Source: Desulfotomaculum copahuensis (GTDB taxonomy: Bacteria > Bacillota > Desulfotomaculia > Desulfotomaculales > Desulfovirgulaceae). From it: DNA of 64,000 bases. Where the stretch lies: positions 62,001 to 126,000 of the forward strand of contig NZ_LYVF01000164.1 of NCBI RefSeq assembly GCF_001655685.1. Direction: 5' to 3'. Shown here piece by piece: positions 7,620 through 15,943 of the stretch (its first letter is position 1; every line of letters starts with the position of its first letter). A program made the translations under genes and the position numbers. Below the pieces are notes generated by a model, which worked only from the letters and a program-made list of their open reading frames with translations, was not told the DNA's origin and made no database searches.

Positions 7620-8999
7620 TTATGCTGCCCTGGAACCGGCCCGCGCCTTGCTTTCAGCCGCCTTTTTGGCCTTAAATCCAAGCCAGAGAACAAGAATCCA
7701 GAACGGCAAAACATAAACCGCCTGTTTCATACTGTCTATGGTAAACATTAGGGCAATAATCATGACAAGAAAGACAAGGGCCAGGTAATTCGTCCAGGGA
7801 TGCCCCGGGGTTTTAAAGACAAGTTTTTCCGCCTCTTTCCCTTTGGCCTGCCGGAACTTGAGGTTGGTAATGATAATGCTCGCCCAGTTGATGACGGCCG
7901 CAATCACCGCCACCGAAAGCAAATACATAAAAACTTTCCCCGGAATCAAATAATTGAGCAGAACAGCGACCAGAGTCAAAGCAGAGGAGATCAGTATCCC
8001 AATCAGCGGCACCCCTTTCCGGTTGAGCCTTGCGATAAACCGCGGCGCATTACCTTGCACGGCCAGACTGTACAACATGCGTCCGTTGCTGTAAATACCA
8101 CTGTTATATACCGAAAGTGCCGCGGTCAGGACAACAACATTTAAAATTGCCGCCGCCGCTGGAATACCGATTTTAGAAAAGATCTGGACAAACGGGCTTC
8201 CGTCCAAACCGACCTTATTCCAGGGATAAATTATCATCATGATACTTAGCGCGCCAACATAGAAAATGAGAATACGCCACATAACCTGGTTAATCGCCCG
8301 GGGAATGGTTTTCTGCGGATTCTCGGCCTCGCCGGCCGTGATCCCGATCAGTTCGATCCCGCCAAAGCTAAACATGACGACAACCAGAGATTGAAAGAAT
8401 CCCCATGTTCCATTCGGGAAGAAGCCGCCGTGTATCCAAAGGTTATGGAAACCAGTAGCCCGGCCGTTGATCCCGGTAAAAATTAAAAGAATTCCGAGAA
8501 CAATCATGCCGAGAATAGCCGCAACTTTGATGATGGCAAACCAGAATTCAAATTCACCGTACATTTTCACGTTAGCAAGGTTGGCCATGGTGATAAGAAC
8601 CAGAAAAACCAGCGCAGATACCCAGTGCGGTACAGCTGGAAACCAGTAATTAACATAAATCCCCACCGCCGTCAGTTCGGCCATACTGACTATTATATAG
8701 TTAAACCAGTAATTCCAGCCGGACAGGAAGCCGGGAAACTCTCCCCAGTATTTATAGGCGTAGTAACTAAATGATCCGGATACGGGCTCGTCCACTGACA
8801 TTTCTCCCAGCATCCGCATGATTAAAAATATGACCACTCCGCCTGCAACGTAGGAAAGTGTGATTGCCGGACCGGCCAGTTTGATTGTTTCAGCCGACCC
8901 GTAAAACAGTCCGGTGCCAATGGCCCCGCCCAGGGCAATCATCTGGATATGCCGGTTCTTAAGCCCCCTCTGCATAGAGCCGGGTTCGCTCATACCCAT
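7620..8999 (-). CDS. aroP: Aromatic amino acid permease, AroP-like (APC superfamily)
   Basis: This 459-residue inner-membrane transporter has about 12 hydrophobic segments. It aligns by eye along its length with AroP/PheP-type permeases: RGLKNRHIQMIALGGAIGTG near the start, VSGSFSYYAYKYWG in helix 3, ELTAVGIYV and MFSFGGIELIGITAGEAENP. It probably imports tryptophan or other aromatic amino acids by proton symport for the adjacent tryptophanase. A sigma-54 promoter and palindromic upstream site precede it and a terminator follows. Exact substrate within the family is inference from context. Confidence 0.85.
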   Translation of the reverse strand: MGMSEPGSMQRGLKNRHIQMIALGGAIGTGLFYGSAETIKLAGPAITLSYVAGGVVIFLIMRMLGEMSVDEPVSGSFSYYAYKYWGEFPGFLSGWNYWFNYIIVSMAELTAVGIYVNYWFPAVPHWVSALVFLVLITMANLANVKMYGEFEFWFAIIKVAAILGMIVLGILLIFTGINGRATGFHNLWIHGGFFPNGTWGFFQSLVVVMFSFGGIELIGITAGEAENPQKTIPRAINQVMWRILIFYVGALSIMMIIYPWNKVGLDGSPFVQIFSKIGIPAAAAILNVVVLTAALSVYNSGIYSNGRMLYSLAVQGNAPRFIARLNRKGVPLIGILISSALTLVAVLLNYLIPGKVFMYLLSVAVIAAVINWASIIITNLKFRQAKGKEAEKLVFKTPGHPWTNYLALVFLVMIIALMFTIDSMKQAVYVLPFWILVLWLGFKAKKAAESKARAGSRAA

Positions 9000-9053
9000 A
9001 TTACCATCCTTTCTTTCGCAATGATTTGAGGCTGCCTACCCGGAAAGAAATAG

Positions 9054-9069
9054 TGCAAGTCTTATGCCA
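9054..9069 (-). promoter_or_regulatory. Sigma-54 promoter of the permease gene
   Basis: The minus strand reads TGGCAT-AAGAC-TTGCA, with the same six- and five-base blocks and the same spacing as the tnaA promoter. The start site would be near 9043, about 44 nt before the permease ATG. Confidence 0.87.
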
Positions 9070-9135
9070 ATTTAAAAATAATACAGAAAGGTGGATCTGC
9101 CCGGCACGATAAAAAAAGTTGACAAGATTTTTTTA

Positions 9136-9159
9136 CAGTGATAAAAATTTTTATCACTG
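9136..9159. promoter_or_regulatory. 24-bp perfect palindrome, putative TyrR-like enhancer site
   Basis: CAGTGATAAAAA and its exact complement form an uninterrupted 24-bp palindrome centred about 104 bp upstream of the predicted permease start site. It overlaps the stop codon of the regulator gene. No T-run follows on the minus strand, so it is better read as a protein-binding site than as a terminator. One arm recurs before tnaA. Confidence 0.65.
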
Positions 9160-10752
9160 CTCAAGGCCATACTTTTTCATTTTGTTCAGGATGGTGGTAT
9201 TGGAAACACCCAGCACCCTTCCGGCCTGACGCGAGGACTTGCAGGTTTTCAAAACTTTTTCCAGAACCTGTTTTTCTACTTGCGCGACAATATCTTTTAG
9301 CGGCGGCCATTCCCCGTTAACCGGGATGTGCAGGGAAAAATATTTATTATCCAGGGACCCGTTAAATTTTGAACGGCACAAGTCCTCCCACTCGTAAAGA
9401 AGATCCGGATTAACTTCTGTAACATCGGTAACGTTTACAATCCTCTCCAGCATATTTTCCAGCTGGCGGACATTGCCCGGCCAGGGCAGGGACATCAGCA
9501 GCTCAAGGCTCTCCCTGGTCAAATGGATCCCCTTTTTGCCGTGTTTGACCGCGATATTACGCAGAAGGTGTTGGGCAATAATGGGGATATCTTCCTTTCG
9601 TTCACGCAAGGGCGGTATTTTAAGCGGAATAACATTGAGGCGGTAATATAAATCCTCACGAAATTCTCCCCTTTCAATCATTTCTTCTAAATCGCGGTGG
9701 GTGGCGGCAAGAATGCGGACATCAACCGGAATCTCCTTCGCACCGCCGACCCGCCGGATGGTCCCCTCCTGCAGGACACGCAGCAGGCGAACCTGCATTT
9801 GGGGTGAAATTTCACCGATTTCATCAAGAAAAAGGGTGCCGCGCCTGGCGTTTTCAAACAGGCCTTTCTTCCCGCCCCGGTTTGCCCCGGTAAAAGCGCC
9901 TTCCTCATAGCCAAAAAGCTCGCTCTCAAGCAGAGTGTCCGGCAGCGCCGCACAATTTACGGCGATAAACGGTCCGGAAGCACGGGAACTTTCGTGGTGG
10001 ATGGCCCGGGCAAAGAGTTCCTTACCGGTACCGCTTTCCCCGCGCAAAAGAATGGTGGAACTACCCCTGGCTACGATTTTAGCCGTCTCCACCAGTTTCT
10101 TCATGGCCGGACTGTGGTGGATGATACTGTCAAAAGTTATTGCCCTGCTGCGCTCAACCCGGGAGAGAATCTCCTCCACCTGACGATAATCTTTGATGGT
10201 GGAAACCGCCCCGATGATTTGACCCCTGTCATTAAGGACCGGCCGGTCGCTTGTTAAAAAACGAATGATCTTATTACCTGTATTGATTTTGCATTCCTTT
10301 AAACTGTGGGATTTCCCGCTTTTTAGCGTTGTCAAAAGCGGCGGCTCCGCACGGAAAAGCTCTTCCACGTCCTGCCCGGTGGCCCTGTCAACACTTGAGT
10401 GCAAGATGCGGCAGGCAACTTCGTTGATATGGGTTATTTTCCCTTCACGGTTAATGGCCACGATTCCCTCACTCACGGAATTTAGAATGGTGCGCAGCTC
10501 ATGTTCCCGTTCTTCATAAGGCATATGTTCCCTGAAACGTATCCCCAGCACTCCATCGACTTTTTTCAGTTCATCAAATAATTTATTGACACAGCCGGGT
10601 AAGGAGCGGAATTTGATCATCATACCTTTTTCCGGAACCGCTTCCATACTGATTTTATCAATATTATTCTTTTCGAATAACTCGAAAATATCATACCCCA
10701 GTCCGGGGCGGTCCCGAAAATCAATCTGTATCACAAACTCCTGGTGACTCAC
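9154..10752 (-). CDS. tyrR: TyrR-type sigma-54-dependent transcriptional activator
   Basis: This enhancer-binding protein of 532 residues has, in order, an N-terminal ACT domain (about 1-75), a PAS domain (about 80-190), an AAA+ domain (about 210-445) and a C-terminal Fis-type HTH (SSRQAGRVLGVSNTTILNKM). The AAA+ part has Walker A GESGTGKE, the sigma-54 contact loop GAFTGA and Walker B GTLFLDEIGE. The intact GAFTGA, unlike E. coli TyrR, means it should activate sigma-54. I chose GTG at 10750-10752, 8 nt after AAGGTGA, because the ACT domain begins there; ATG at 10797 or TTG at 10806 are alternatives. Likely effector is an aromatic amino acid; likely targets are the two adjacent promoters. Confidence 0.88.
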   Translation of the reverse strand: MSHQEFVIQIDFRDRPGLGYDIFELFEKNNIDKISMEAVPEKGMMIKFRSLPGCVNKLFDELKKVDGVLGIRFREHMPYEEREHELRTILNSVSEGIVAINREGKITHINEVACRILHSSVDRATGQDVEELFRAEPPLLTTLKSGKSHSLKECKINTGNKIIRFLTSDRPVLNDRGQIIGAVSTIKDYRQVEEILSRVERSRAITFDSIIHHSPAMKKLVETAKIVARGSSTILLRGESGTGKELFARAIHHESSRASGPFIAVNCAALPDTLLESELFGYEEGAFTGANRGGKKGLFENARRGTLFLDEIGEISPQMQVRLLRVLQEGTIRRVGGAKEIPVDVRILAATHRDLEEMIERGEFREDLYYRLNVIPLKIPPLRERKEDIPIIAQHLLRNIAVKHGKKGIHLTRESLELLMSLPWPGNVRQLENMLERIVNVTDVTEVNPDLLYEWEDLCRSKFNGSLDNKYFSLHIPVNGEWPPLKDIVAQVEKQVLEKVLKTCKSSRQAGRVLGVSNTTILNKMKKYGLEQ

Positions 10753-10871
10753 CGCTTTTTCACCTTCTCCCCAAATATCAGCCTTACGTACTGCCATTAC
10801 TCTCAATGCTATTATTTTATATAACTATATCAGCGGACGAAAATGGCTGCAATATGCCCCCTGTTAATACC

Positions 10872-10898
10872 AAAAAAAGGGGGGCCTACAGGCCCTCC
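10872..10898 (-). terminator. Intrinsic terminator of spoVK
   Basis: An 8-bp GC-rich stem with one G-U pair (10879-10898) is followed on the minus strand by seven T residues. It lies just past the spoVK stop codon. Confidence 0.8.
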
Positions 10899-10917
10899 TT
10901 TGTCAATGATCCGGCAG

Positions 10918-11865
10918 CTACTGCCCCCTTTCCCGCGCCCGGTCCAGATCCTCCCTGGTAATGCTCATCAACTCCTGGCGGCTCAAATGGGCCCGGCCCA
11001 CCAGCCGCACGGCCTGCTGGCGCATGGCCCGTTCAATCAGGTTGCGCACCAGCCGGGCGTTGCCGCTGTGCTCGTGCCGGAGACGCTCGGCTTCCAGCAT
11101 CTGACGCAGCTCTTCCCGGGCGCCCGGCGACAGTGCGTACTGCCTTTTGCTCAGCATCAAATCGGCAATGGCCAGCAAATCCTGGGTGCTGTAATCGGGA
11201 AATGAAATCTGGAGCGGAAAACGGGAGCGCAGGCCGGGGTTGGATTCAATAAACCATTCCATCTCCTGCCGGTAACCGGCCAGAATCAAAACCAGGTTTT
11301 CCCGGTGATCCTCCATCCCTTTGACCAGAGCGTCAATGGCCTCCTTGCCGAAGTCCTTGTCCCCGCCCCGGGCCAGGGAATAGGCTTCATCAATGAACAA
11401 TATGCCGCCCAGCGCCTTTTTGATCTGTTCGCGGGTCTTTTGAGCCGTATGTCCGATATATTCGCCCACCAGATCGGCCCGTTCCACTTCCACCAGATGC
11501 CCTTTGGGCAAAACACCCACCTCTTTGAACAGACGGCCGATAATCCGGGCGACCGTGGTTTTGCCGGTGCCGGGGTTGCCCTTGAAGATCATGTGCAGCA
11601 CCTGCGGTTCGGTGACCAGTTTTTCTTTTTGCCGGCGCCGCTGAATCTCAACGTAGGCGTAAATTTCTGCGATCAGCTTTTTTACGCCCTGCAGTCCGAC
11701 CAGAGTACGCAGTTCCTGCATGATTTCCTGCACCCGCTGACTGTCCGGCCCCGGTTGGCTTTTCTCAGGTTCGTGATTGGCGGGAACAACGGTCAGTCTC
11801 CTCCTGCCGCTCCCGTCCGTACTGTCCGGTTCACTGCCCTGATTCTGCCAAATCCTTACTTTCAT
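10918..11865 (-). CDS. spoVK: SpoVK-like AAA ATPase (stage V sporulation protein K / CbbX type)
   Basis: This 315-residue cytoplasmic AAA+ ATPase has Walker A GNPGTGKT, Walker B GGILFIDEAYSLA and sensor/arginine region NPGLRSRF. B. subtilis SpoVK is of similar length and is needed for spore maturation; the related CbbX remodels Rubisco. The neighbours hfq and miaA support spoVK, as in Bacillus. The first 45 residues are polar and variable. Start: ATG at 11863-11865, with a TTG one codon upstream as an alternative. Confidence 0.88.
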   Translation of the reverse strand: MKVRIWQNQGSEPDSTDGSGRRRLTVVPANHEPEKSQPGPDSQRVQEIMQELRTLVGLQGVKKLIAEIYAYVEIQRRRQKEKLVTEPQVLHMIFKGNPGTGKTTVARIIGRLFKEVGVLPKGHLVEVERADLVGEYIGHTAQKTREQIKKALGGILFIDEAYSLARGGDKDFGKEAIDALVKGMEDHRENLVLILAGYRQEMEWFIESNPGLRSRFPLQISFPDYSTQDLLAIADLMLSKRQYALSPGAREELRQMLEAERLRHEHSGNARLVRNLIERAMRQQAVRLVGRAHLSRQELMSITREDLDRARERGQ

Positions 11866-11932
11866 CAAGCATCACTCACCTCACCGGCATGTTCACTTTT
11901 ATTTATACGCGGCAAAGCGGACATCATTGCGC

Positions 11933-11961
11933 AAAAAAAAAAGGCCTCCCGCCGGGAGGCC
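11933..11961 (-). terminator. Intrinsic terminator of hfq
   Basis: A perfect 8-bp stem GGCCTCCC/GGGAGGCC (11943-11961) with a 3-nt loop is followed on the minus strand by ten T residues, a very strong terminator. Confidence 0.92.
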
Positions 11962-11976
11962 GCAGCCGCCATCAGT

Positions 11977-12219
11977 CTAACTGGTTTTCGGCTCGGCAAA
12001 AGAGGTATTTACCGGGCGCACCGGGCTGATGGTGGAGATGGCGTGCTTGTAAACCATCATCTGCTTGCCGTCGCTTTCCAGAATAACGGTGAAATTATCA
12101 AACCCGCGGACCATTCCCTTCAACTGAAAGCCATTGACCAGGAAGATGGTCACCGGGATGCTCTCTTTACGTACCTGGTTTAAAAAAGCATCCTGTAAAT
12201 TTATTTGCGGTTTAGTCAT
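11977..12219 (-). CDS. hfq: RNA chaperone Hfq
   Basis: This 80-residue Sm-like protein forms a hexameric ring that binds small RNAs and mRNA A-rich or U-rich tails. The Sm1 segment ([21 protein letters not shown]) and the Sm2 motif YKHAIST are intact. I chose the ATG at 12217-12219 (MTKPQINLQ), which matches Hfq N-termini. It follows miaA closely, the widely conserved miaA-hfq pair, and is ended by a strong terminator. Confidence 0.96.
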   Translation of the reverse strand: MTKPQINLQDAFLNQVRKESIPVTIFLVNGFQLKGMVRGFDNFTVILESDGKQMMVYKHAISTISPVRPVNTSFAEPKTS

Positions 12220-12252
12220 TAGAGGTCCCCCCATATGGAAATTTTTTTCTAC

Positions 12253-13218
12253 TCACTTCTTCGACGCACCCGGCCATACTCCTGCCAGCCGTTGATTAAT
12301 TTCTTGGGCCATTGCCGCCGGGCCGGAGTATGCTTCCACATCCAGCCAGGTGATCCGCTTATCCGCCCGGAACCAGGTGTATTGCCTTTTGGCAAAACGC
12401 CTGGTGTTTTTTTTCAACAGCTCCACCGCCTCTTCCCGGGAACACTCCCCGCGCAGAAAGGCGGCTATTTCTTTGTAACCCAGCCCCTGCATGGCCGGAA
12501 GCTGCGGACCGTAGCCGCGGTTTAACAGGCCCTTCACTTCCTCGATCAGGCCGGCACCGAGCATTTCTTCCACCCGGGCCTCAACGCGCCGGTAAAGGGC
12601 CGCCCGTTCCATCGCCAGACCGAACATCACCGGACGGTAATCATTTTTTCCTTCGTTCCGGTCACGAAAAGCAGACATGCTCCGGCCGGTCAGATGATGT
12701 ACTTCCAGTGCCCGGATCACCCGTTTCAAATTGTTCGGATGGATCCGGACCGCCGCTCCGGCATCCACCGCCGCCAGCAGGCGGTGCACCGCGGACGGCC
12801 CCTCCCGGACGGCCAACTCCTGCATTTGCCGCCTGAACGCGGGATCAACGCCGGCCGGAGTGAAGGTGAAATGATCAATAACGGCACGGATGTATAATCC
12901 AGTGCCGCCCGCCAGTAATGGCAGCTTGCCCCGCCGGTGAATGTCTTCAATACAGTCCCGGGCCTGCCGCTGGTAAAGGGCCACATTATAATCCTGATCC
13001 GGATCAACCACATCGATCAGATGATGCGGGATGCCGCGCCGTTCGGCCATGGAAGGCTTGGCCGTGCCGATGTCCATGCCCCGGTAGACCAGCATGGAAT
13101 CGGCGGAAACCACTTCCCCGTTCAACTGCCCGGCCAAAGCCACCGCCAGGGCGGTTTTGCCCGTAGCCGTGGGACCGGCGATGACCAGCAGGGGGATGGA
13201 TATTTCCGTCACCGGCAT
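12253..13218 (-). CDS. miaA: tRNA dimethylallyltransferase MiaA
   Basis: This enzyme transfers a dimethylallyl group to N6 of A37 in tRNAs reading UNN codons, the substrate for MiaB, which is encoded 9 kb upstream in the same cluster. About 321 residues; P-loop GPTATGKT near residue 15, SADSMLVYRGMDIGTAKP and AGGTGLYIRA are family motifs. The ATG at 13216-13218 lies directly against a G-run; GTG two codons later (13212) has better spacing. It overlaps the methyltransferase gene by 10 bases. Confidence 0.95.
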   Translation of the reverse strand: MPVTEISIPLLVIAGPTATGKTALAVALAGQLNGEVVSADSMLVYRGMDIGTAKPSMAERRGIPHHLIDVVDPDQDYNVALYQRQARDCIEDIHRRGKLPLLAGGTGLYIRAVIDHFTFTPAGVDPAFRRQMQELAVREGPSAVHRLLAAVDAGAAVRIHPNNLKRVIRALEVHHLTGRSMSAFRDRNEGKNDYRPVMFGLAMERAALYRRVEARVEEMLGAGLIEEVKGLLNRGYGPQLPAMQGLGYKEIAAFLRGECSREEAVELLKKNTRRFAKRQYTWFRADKRITWLDVEAYSGPAAMAQEINQRLAGVWPGASKK

Positions 13219-14012
13219 CCCCCCCCTGTTTCAATCACCCCGTAAGCCACCGGCGAGTAGCGGCCCCCTTCAATCCGGTCCACCCCCAGACGGGCAAACT
13301 CGGCGCTGCCCCGGCGTTCTTTGATGACCACCCGCCGCCGGGCCACCCGCCGGGCCAGTTCGACCGCCCGCAAACTCAAGGGGGCGGGATCGGCCAGCAG
13401 GCGCAGCGGTTCAATGGCGGCGGAACGGCGGCGCGGCCGGCGGAACATGGGATCAAAATAAACCAGGTCAAAACTGTTTGCCGGCAATCCGGTCAGACAG
13501 GACCGGTGATCACAGGTGAGCACCTCCACCCGGCGCATGGCCGGCAGCAGGCCCGGCACGTGCTCCACGCCGTAATGGGCAAGGCCGTACGCCACCAGCG
13601 CCGCCAGCAGCGGCGAAGCTTCCAGACCGGTCACCCGGCCGTCCGCACCGCTGACAAAAGAAGCCACAACCGCGTCTGTGCCCAAACCCAAAGTGCAATC
13701 CAAAATGGCGTCTCCTGGCAGCAGTTCCATGGCCTTAATCATTTGGTCAGTTTTCCCGGCCAGCAAACCCTTTATACGCAAAACGGCCAGGCTGGGATGA
13801 AAAAATACCTCTTCCCCGGCGCTGATATATGCCACCCGCCGGTATGATACAACCAGGGCGCCGGACGCACCGTACCGGCCGGTGAGCTCCTCCAGGGAGC
13901 GGTTTTCCCGGGGCACCACCGGCAGGTTCAACAAACGGCCGAAATAACCGGCCAGTTCGGCCTGCTCCGGACCGGACCGCAGCGCCGTGGTGACAATGCA
14001 TTGAACAGTCAC
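13209..14012 (-). CDS. Class I SAM-dependent methyltransferase, RsmJ-like family
   Basis: This 267-residue protein has a Rossmann methyltransferase core: SAM-binding motif ILDCTLGLGTDAVVA and motif IV DLVYFDPMF, the latter like RsmJ, which makes m2G1516 in 16S rRNA. The N-terminal 90 residues are less typical. Start is GTG at 14010-14012 with GGAGG 6 nt upstream. It lies between mutL and miaA and overlaps miaA, so probably belongs to the same transcript. A role in rRNA or tRNA methylation is inferred from family and neighbours; the target is unknown. Confidence 0.75.
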   Translation of the reverse strand: MTVQCIVTTALRSGPEQAELAGYFGRLLNLPVVPRENRSLEELTGRYGASGALVVSYRRVAYISAGEEVFFHPSLAVLRIKGLLAGKTDQMIKAMELLPGDAILDCTLGLGTDAVVASFVSGADGRVTGLEASPLLAALVAYGLAHYGVEHVPGLLPAMRRVEVLTCDHRSCLTGLPANSFDLVYFDPMFRRPRRRSAAIEPLRLLADPAPLSLRAVELARRVARRRVVIKERRGSAEFARLGVDRIEGGRYSPVAYGVIETGGGCR

Positions 14013-14054
14013 AAATTTCCTCCGTAATTGAAGAATATCCGTTATTACGTAGCG

Positions 14055-15941
14055 TCAGATGCGCTTGAAGCGGTGGGCCAGCTCGTGCCCGGAAATCAGT
14101 ACCACCGTCGGCCGTCCGTGCGGGCAGGTAAAGGGGGTTTCCGTCCGGGCCAGTTGCTCCAGCAGGGAGAGCATGGCCTCAACAGATAACCGGGCGCCGG
14201 ATTTCACCGCCGCCCGGCAGGCCGCTTCCGCGGCCAGGTGATGCAGCAGGTCACGGCGGGATGGCGATCGTCCAGGGACGGCCAGAGCGGCCAGCACATC
14301 CCGGAAATAGGACTCCGGATCGGGAAATTCCACCGGTAGCCCGCGCACCAAAACTGCGCCGCCGCTCAAGTGCTCCAGTACAAACCCGAGCGCATCAAAC
14401 AGCTCCTTATGCCCGGCCAACAGTTCCTCCTCGCGCAGGCTCAACTGCAGCAGCACCGGTTCCACCAGCATCTGAGCGGCTGTCCCCCGTGTTTCCATAG
14501 TGTTCATCATCTGCTCATAAAACACCCGTTCATGGGCGGCATGCTGATCGATCACATAAAGGCCGTTTTCTCCGGCGGCCAGGATATAGGTGGGCGGCAG
14601 CTGGCCCAGCACCTGCAAAACAGGAAAATCGCGCCCGGGGGCCGTATTTGCGGCAGTCTCCCCGCCGGCCCCCGCGAACCCGGCCGGCGGGGCATCTCCG
14701 GCCGAAAAAAAGGCCGCCGGTTCGGCCAGGGAAAGACGCAGCTGTTTCGCCTCCAGGCGGGCGGCCGGGATGATTACTGCCAAATCCCGTCCATCCGCCG
14801 GCGCCTCCGCAGTCCTTTTCATTTCCACCGGCGCCCGGTTGCCGGCTGCCGGCGGCATTTCCAGCGCCGCCGGCGCATCCGGCGACTTTTGCCGGTTGCT
14901 GTCCGCCGGGCATGACTTTTCCCCAGCTCCTGCCAGCGTGCCGGGGATGACCAGACCGGTCTGCAATGACTCCCGCACCGCCCGGGTGATCAGGGCGGCC
15001 AATTCCCGTTCCCGGAAAAGCCTGATCTCCAATTTAGCCGGATGCACATTGACGTCCACCAGTGACGGGTCCAGGGATATATACAGCACGGCCACCGGAA
15101 AACGGCCGGCGGGCAACAGGGTGTGGTAGGCCTCCTGAACCGCCGCGGCAGCCAGCGGGCTGTGTACGTAACGGCCGTTGATAAAAACAGTAATCTGGCG
15201 GCGGGAACTGCGATGCAGGGAGGGCAGTCCGGCAAAACCCTCAACCTGCGCCAGTTCCGTCCGCCGCTCGAACGGCACCATCTCCCGGACGAGTGAAATC
15301 CCCAGCACAACCGCCAGGGCATCCTTTATCCGGCCGTTACCCGGCGTGCGAAAGACTTCCCTTCCGTTGTGGGTAAAAACGATGCTTACATCCGGTCTGG
15401 CCATCGCCAGATAGCCGGCGGCATCACCGGCCAGCCCCCCCTCGGTACCCGGTGATTTCATATATTTGCGCCGGGCCGGGGTGTTGTAAAACAACCTGCT
15501 GACCGTAATGCCGGTGCCCGGGGCCAGGGCCGCCGGACCGCAGGCTGTTTCCCGCCCCCCCTGCAATTCCAGGCGGATACCCTCCACCCGGCCGGCCGGA
15601 CGGGTTTTTAAAAGCACGTGGCTGACCGCGGCGATGCTGGCCAGGGCTTCCCCCCGGAAACCAAAGGTCCGCACCCGTTCCAGGTCGGCGGCCGAGTGGA
15701 TTTTGCTGGTGGCGTAACGCTGAAAGGCCAGACGGGCATCCTCTTCCTCCATACCGCAGCCGTTGTCGGTAACGGTTATCTTCTCCAGGCCGCCGCCGGC
15801 AATCTCCACCGTGATCACGCCCGCCCCGGCGTCCAGGGCGTTTTCCATCAACTCCTTGACCACGGAAGCCGGTCTCTCCACTACCTCCCCGGCCGCAATC
15901 TGATTGGCCGTCAATTCGTCCAGCAAAACAATCCGGGACAA
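14055..15941 (-). CDS. mutL: DNA mismatch repair protein MutL (endonuclease type)
   Basis: This 628-residue protein couples mismatch recognition by MutS to strand removal. The N-terminal GHKL ATPase has ELMENALDAGA and DNGCGM. The C-terminal domain carries the metal-binding endonuclease motif DQHAAHERVFYE and the downstream CPHGRPT, so this MutL can nick DNA, as in organisms lacking MutH. The linker (about 340-430) is Pro/Ala-rich. Start is TTG at 15939-15941, 5-6 nt after AGGGGAG and only 2 nt after the stop of the upstream gene, so translation is coupled. Confidence 0.95.
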   Translation of the reverse strand: MSRIVLLDELTANQIAAGEVVERPASVVKELMENALDAGAGVITVEIAGGGLEKITVTDNGCGMEEEDARLAFQRYATSKIHSAADLERVRTFGFRGEALASIAAVSHVLLKTRPAGRVEGIRLELQGGRETACGPAALAPGTGITVSRLFYNTPARRKYMKSPGTEGGLAGDAAGYLAMARPDVSIVFTHNGREVFRTPGNGRIKDALAVVLGISLVREMVPFERRTELAQVEGFAGLPSLHRSSRRQITVFINGRYVHSPLAAAAVQEAYHTLLPAGRFPVAVLYISLDPSLVDVNVHPAKLEIRLFRERELAALITRAVRESLQTGLVIPGTLAGAGEKSCPADSNRQKSPDAPAALEMPPAAGNRAPVEMKRTAEAPADGRDLAVIIPAARLEAKQLRLSLAEPAAFFSAGDAPPAGFAGAGGETAANTAPGRDFPVLQVLGQLPPTYILAAGENGLYVIDQHAAHERVFYEQMMNTMETRGTAAQMLVEPVLLQLSLREEELLAGHKELFDALGFVLEHLSGGAVLVRGLPVEFPDPESYFRDVLAALAVPGRSPSRRDLLHHLAAEAACRAAVKSGARLSVEAMLSLLEQLARTETPFTCPHGRPTVVLISGHELAHRFKRI

Positions 15942-15943
15942 GC

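Noticed and set aside
9136-9159. Palindrome as terminator of the regulator gene
   Set aside because: The stem is AT-rich and is followed on the minus strand by an A-run, not a T-run; its position and recurrence fit an activator site better.
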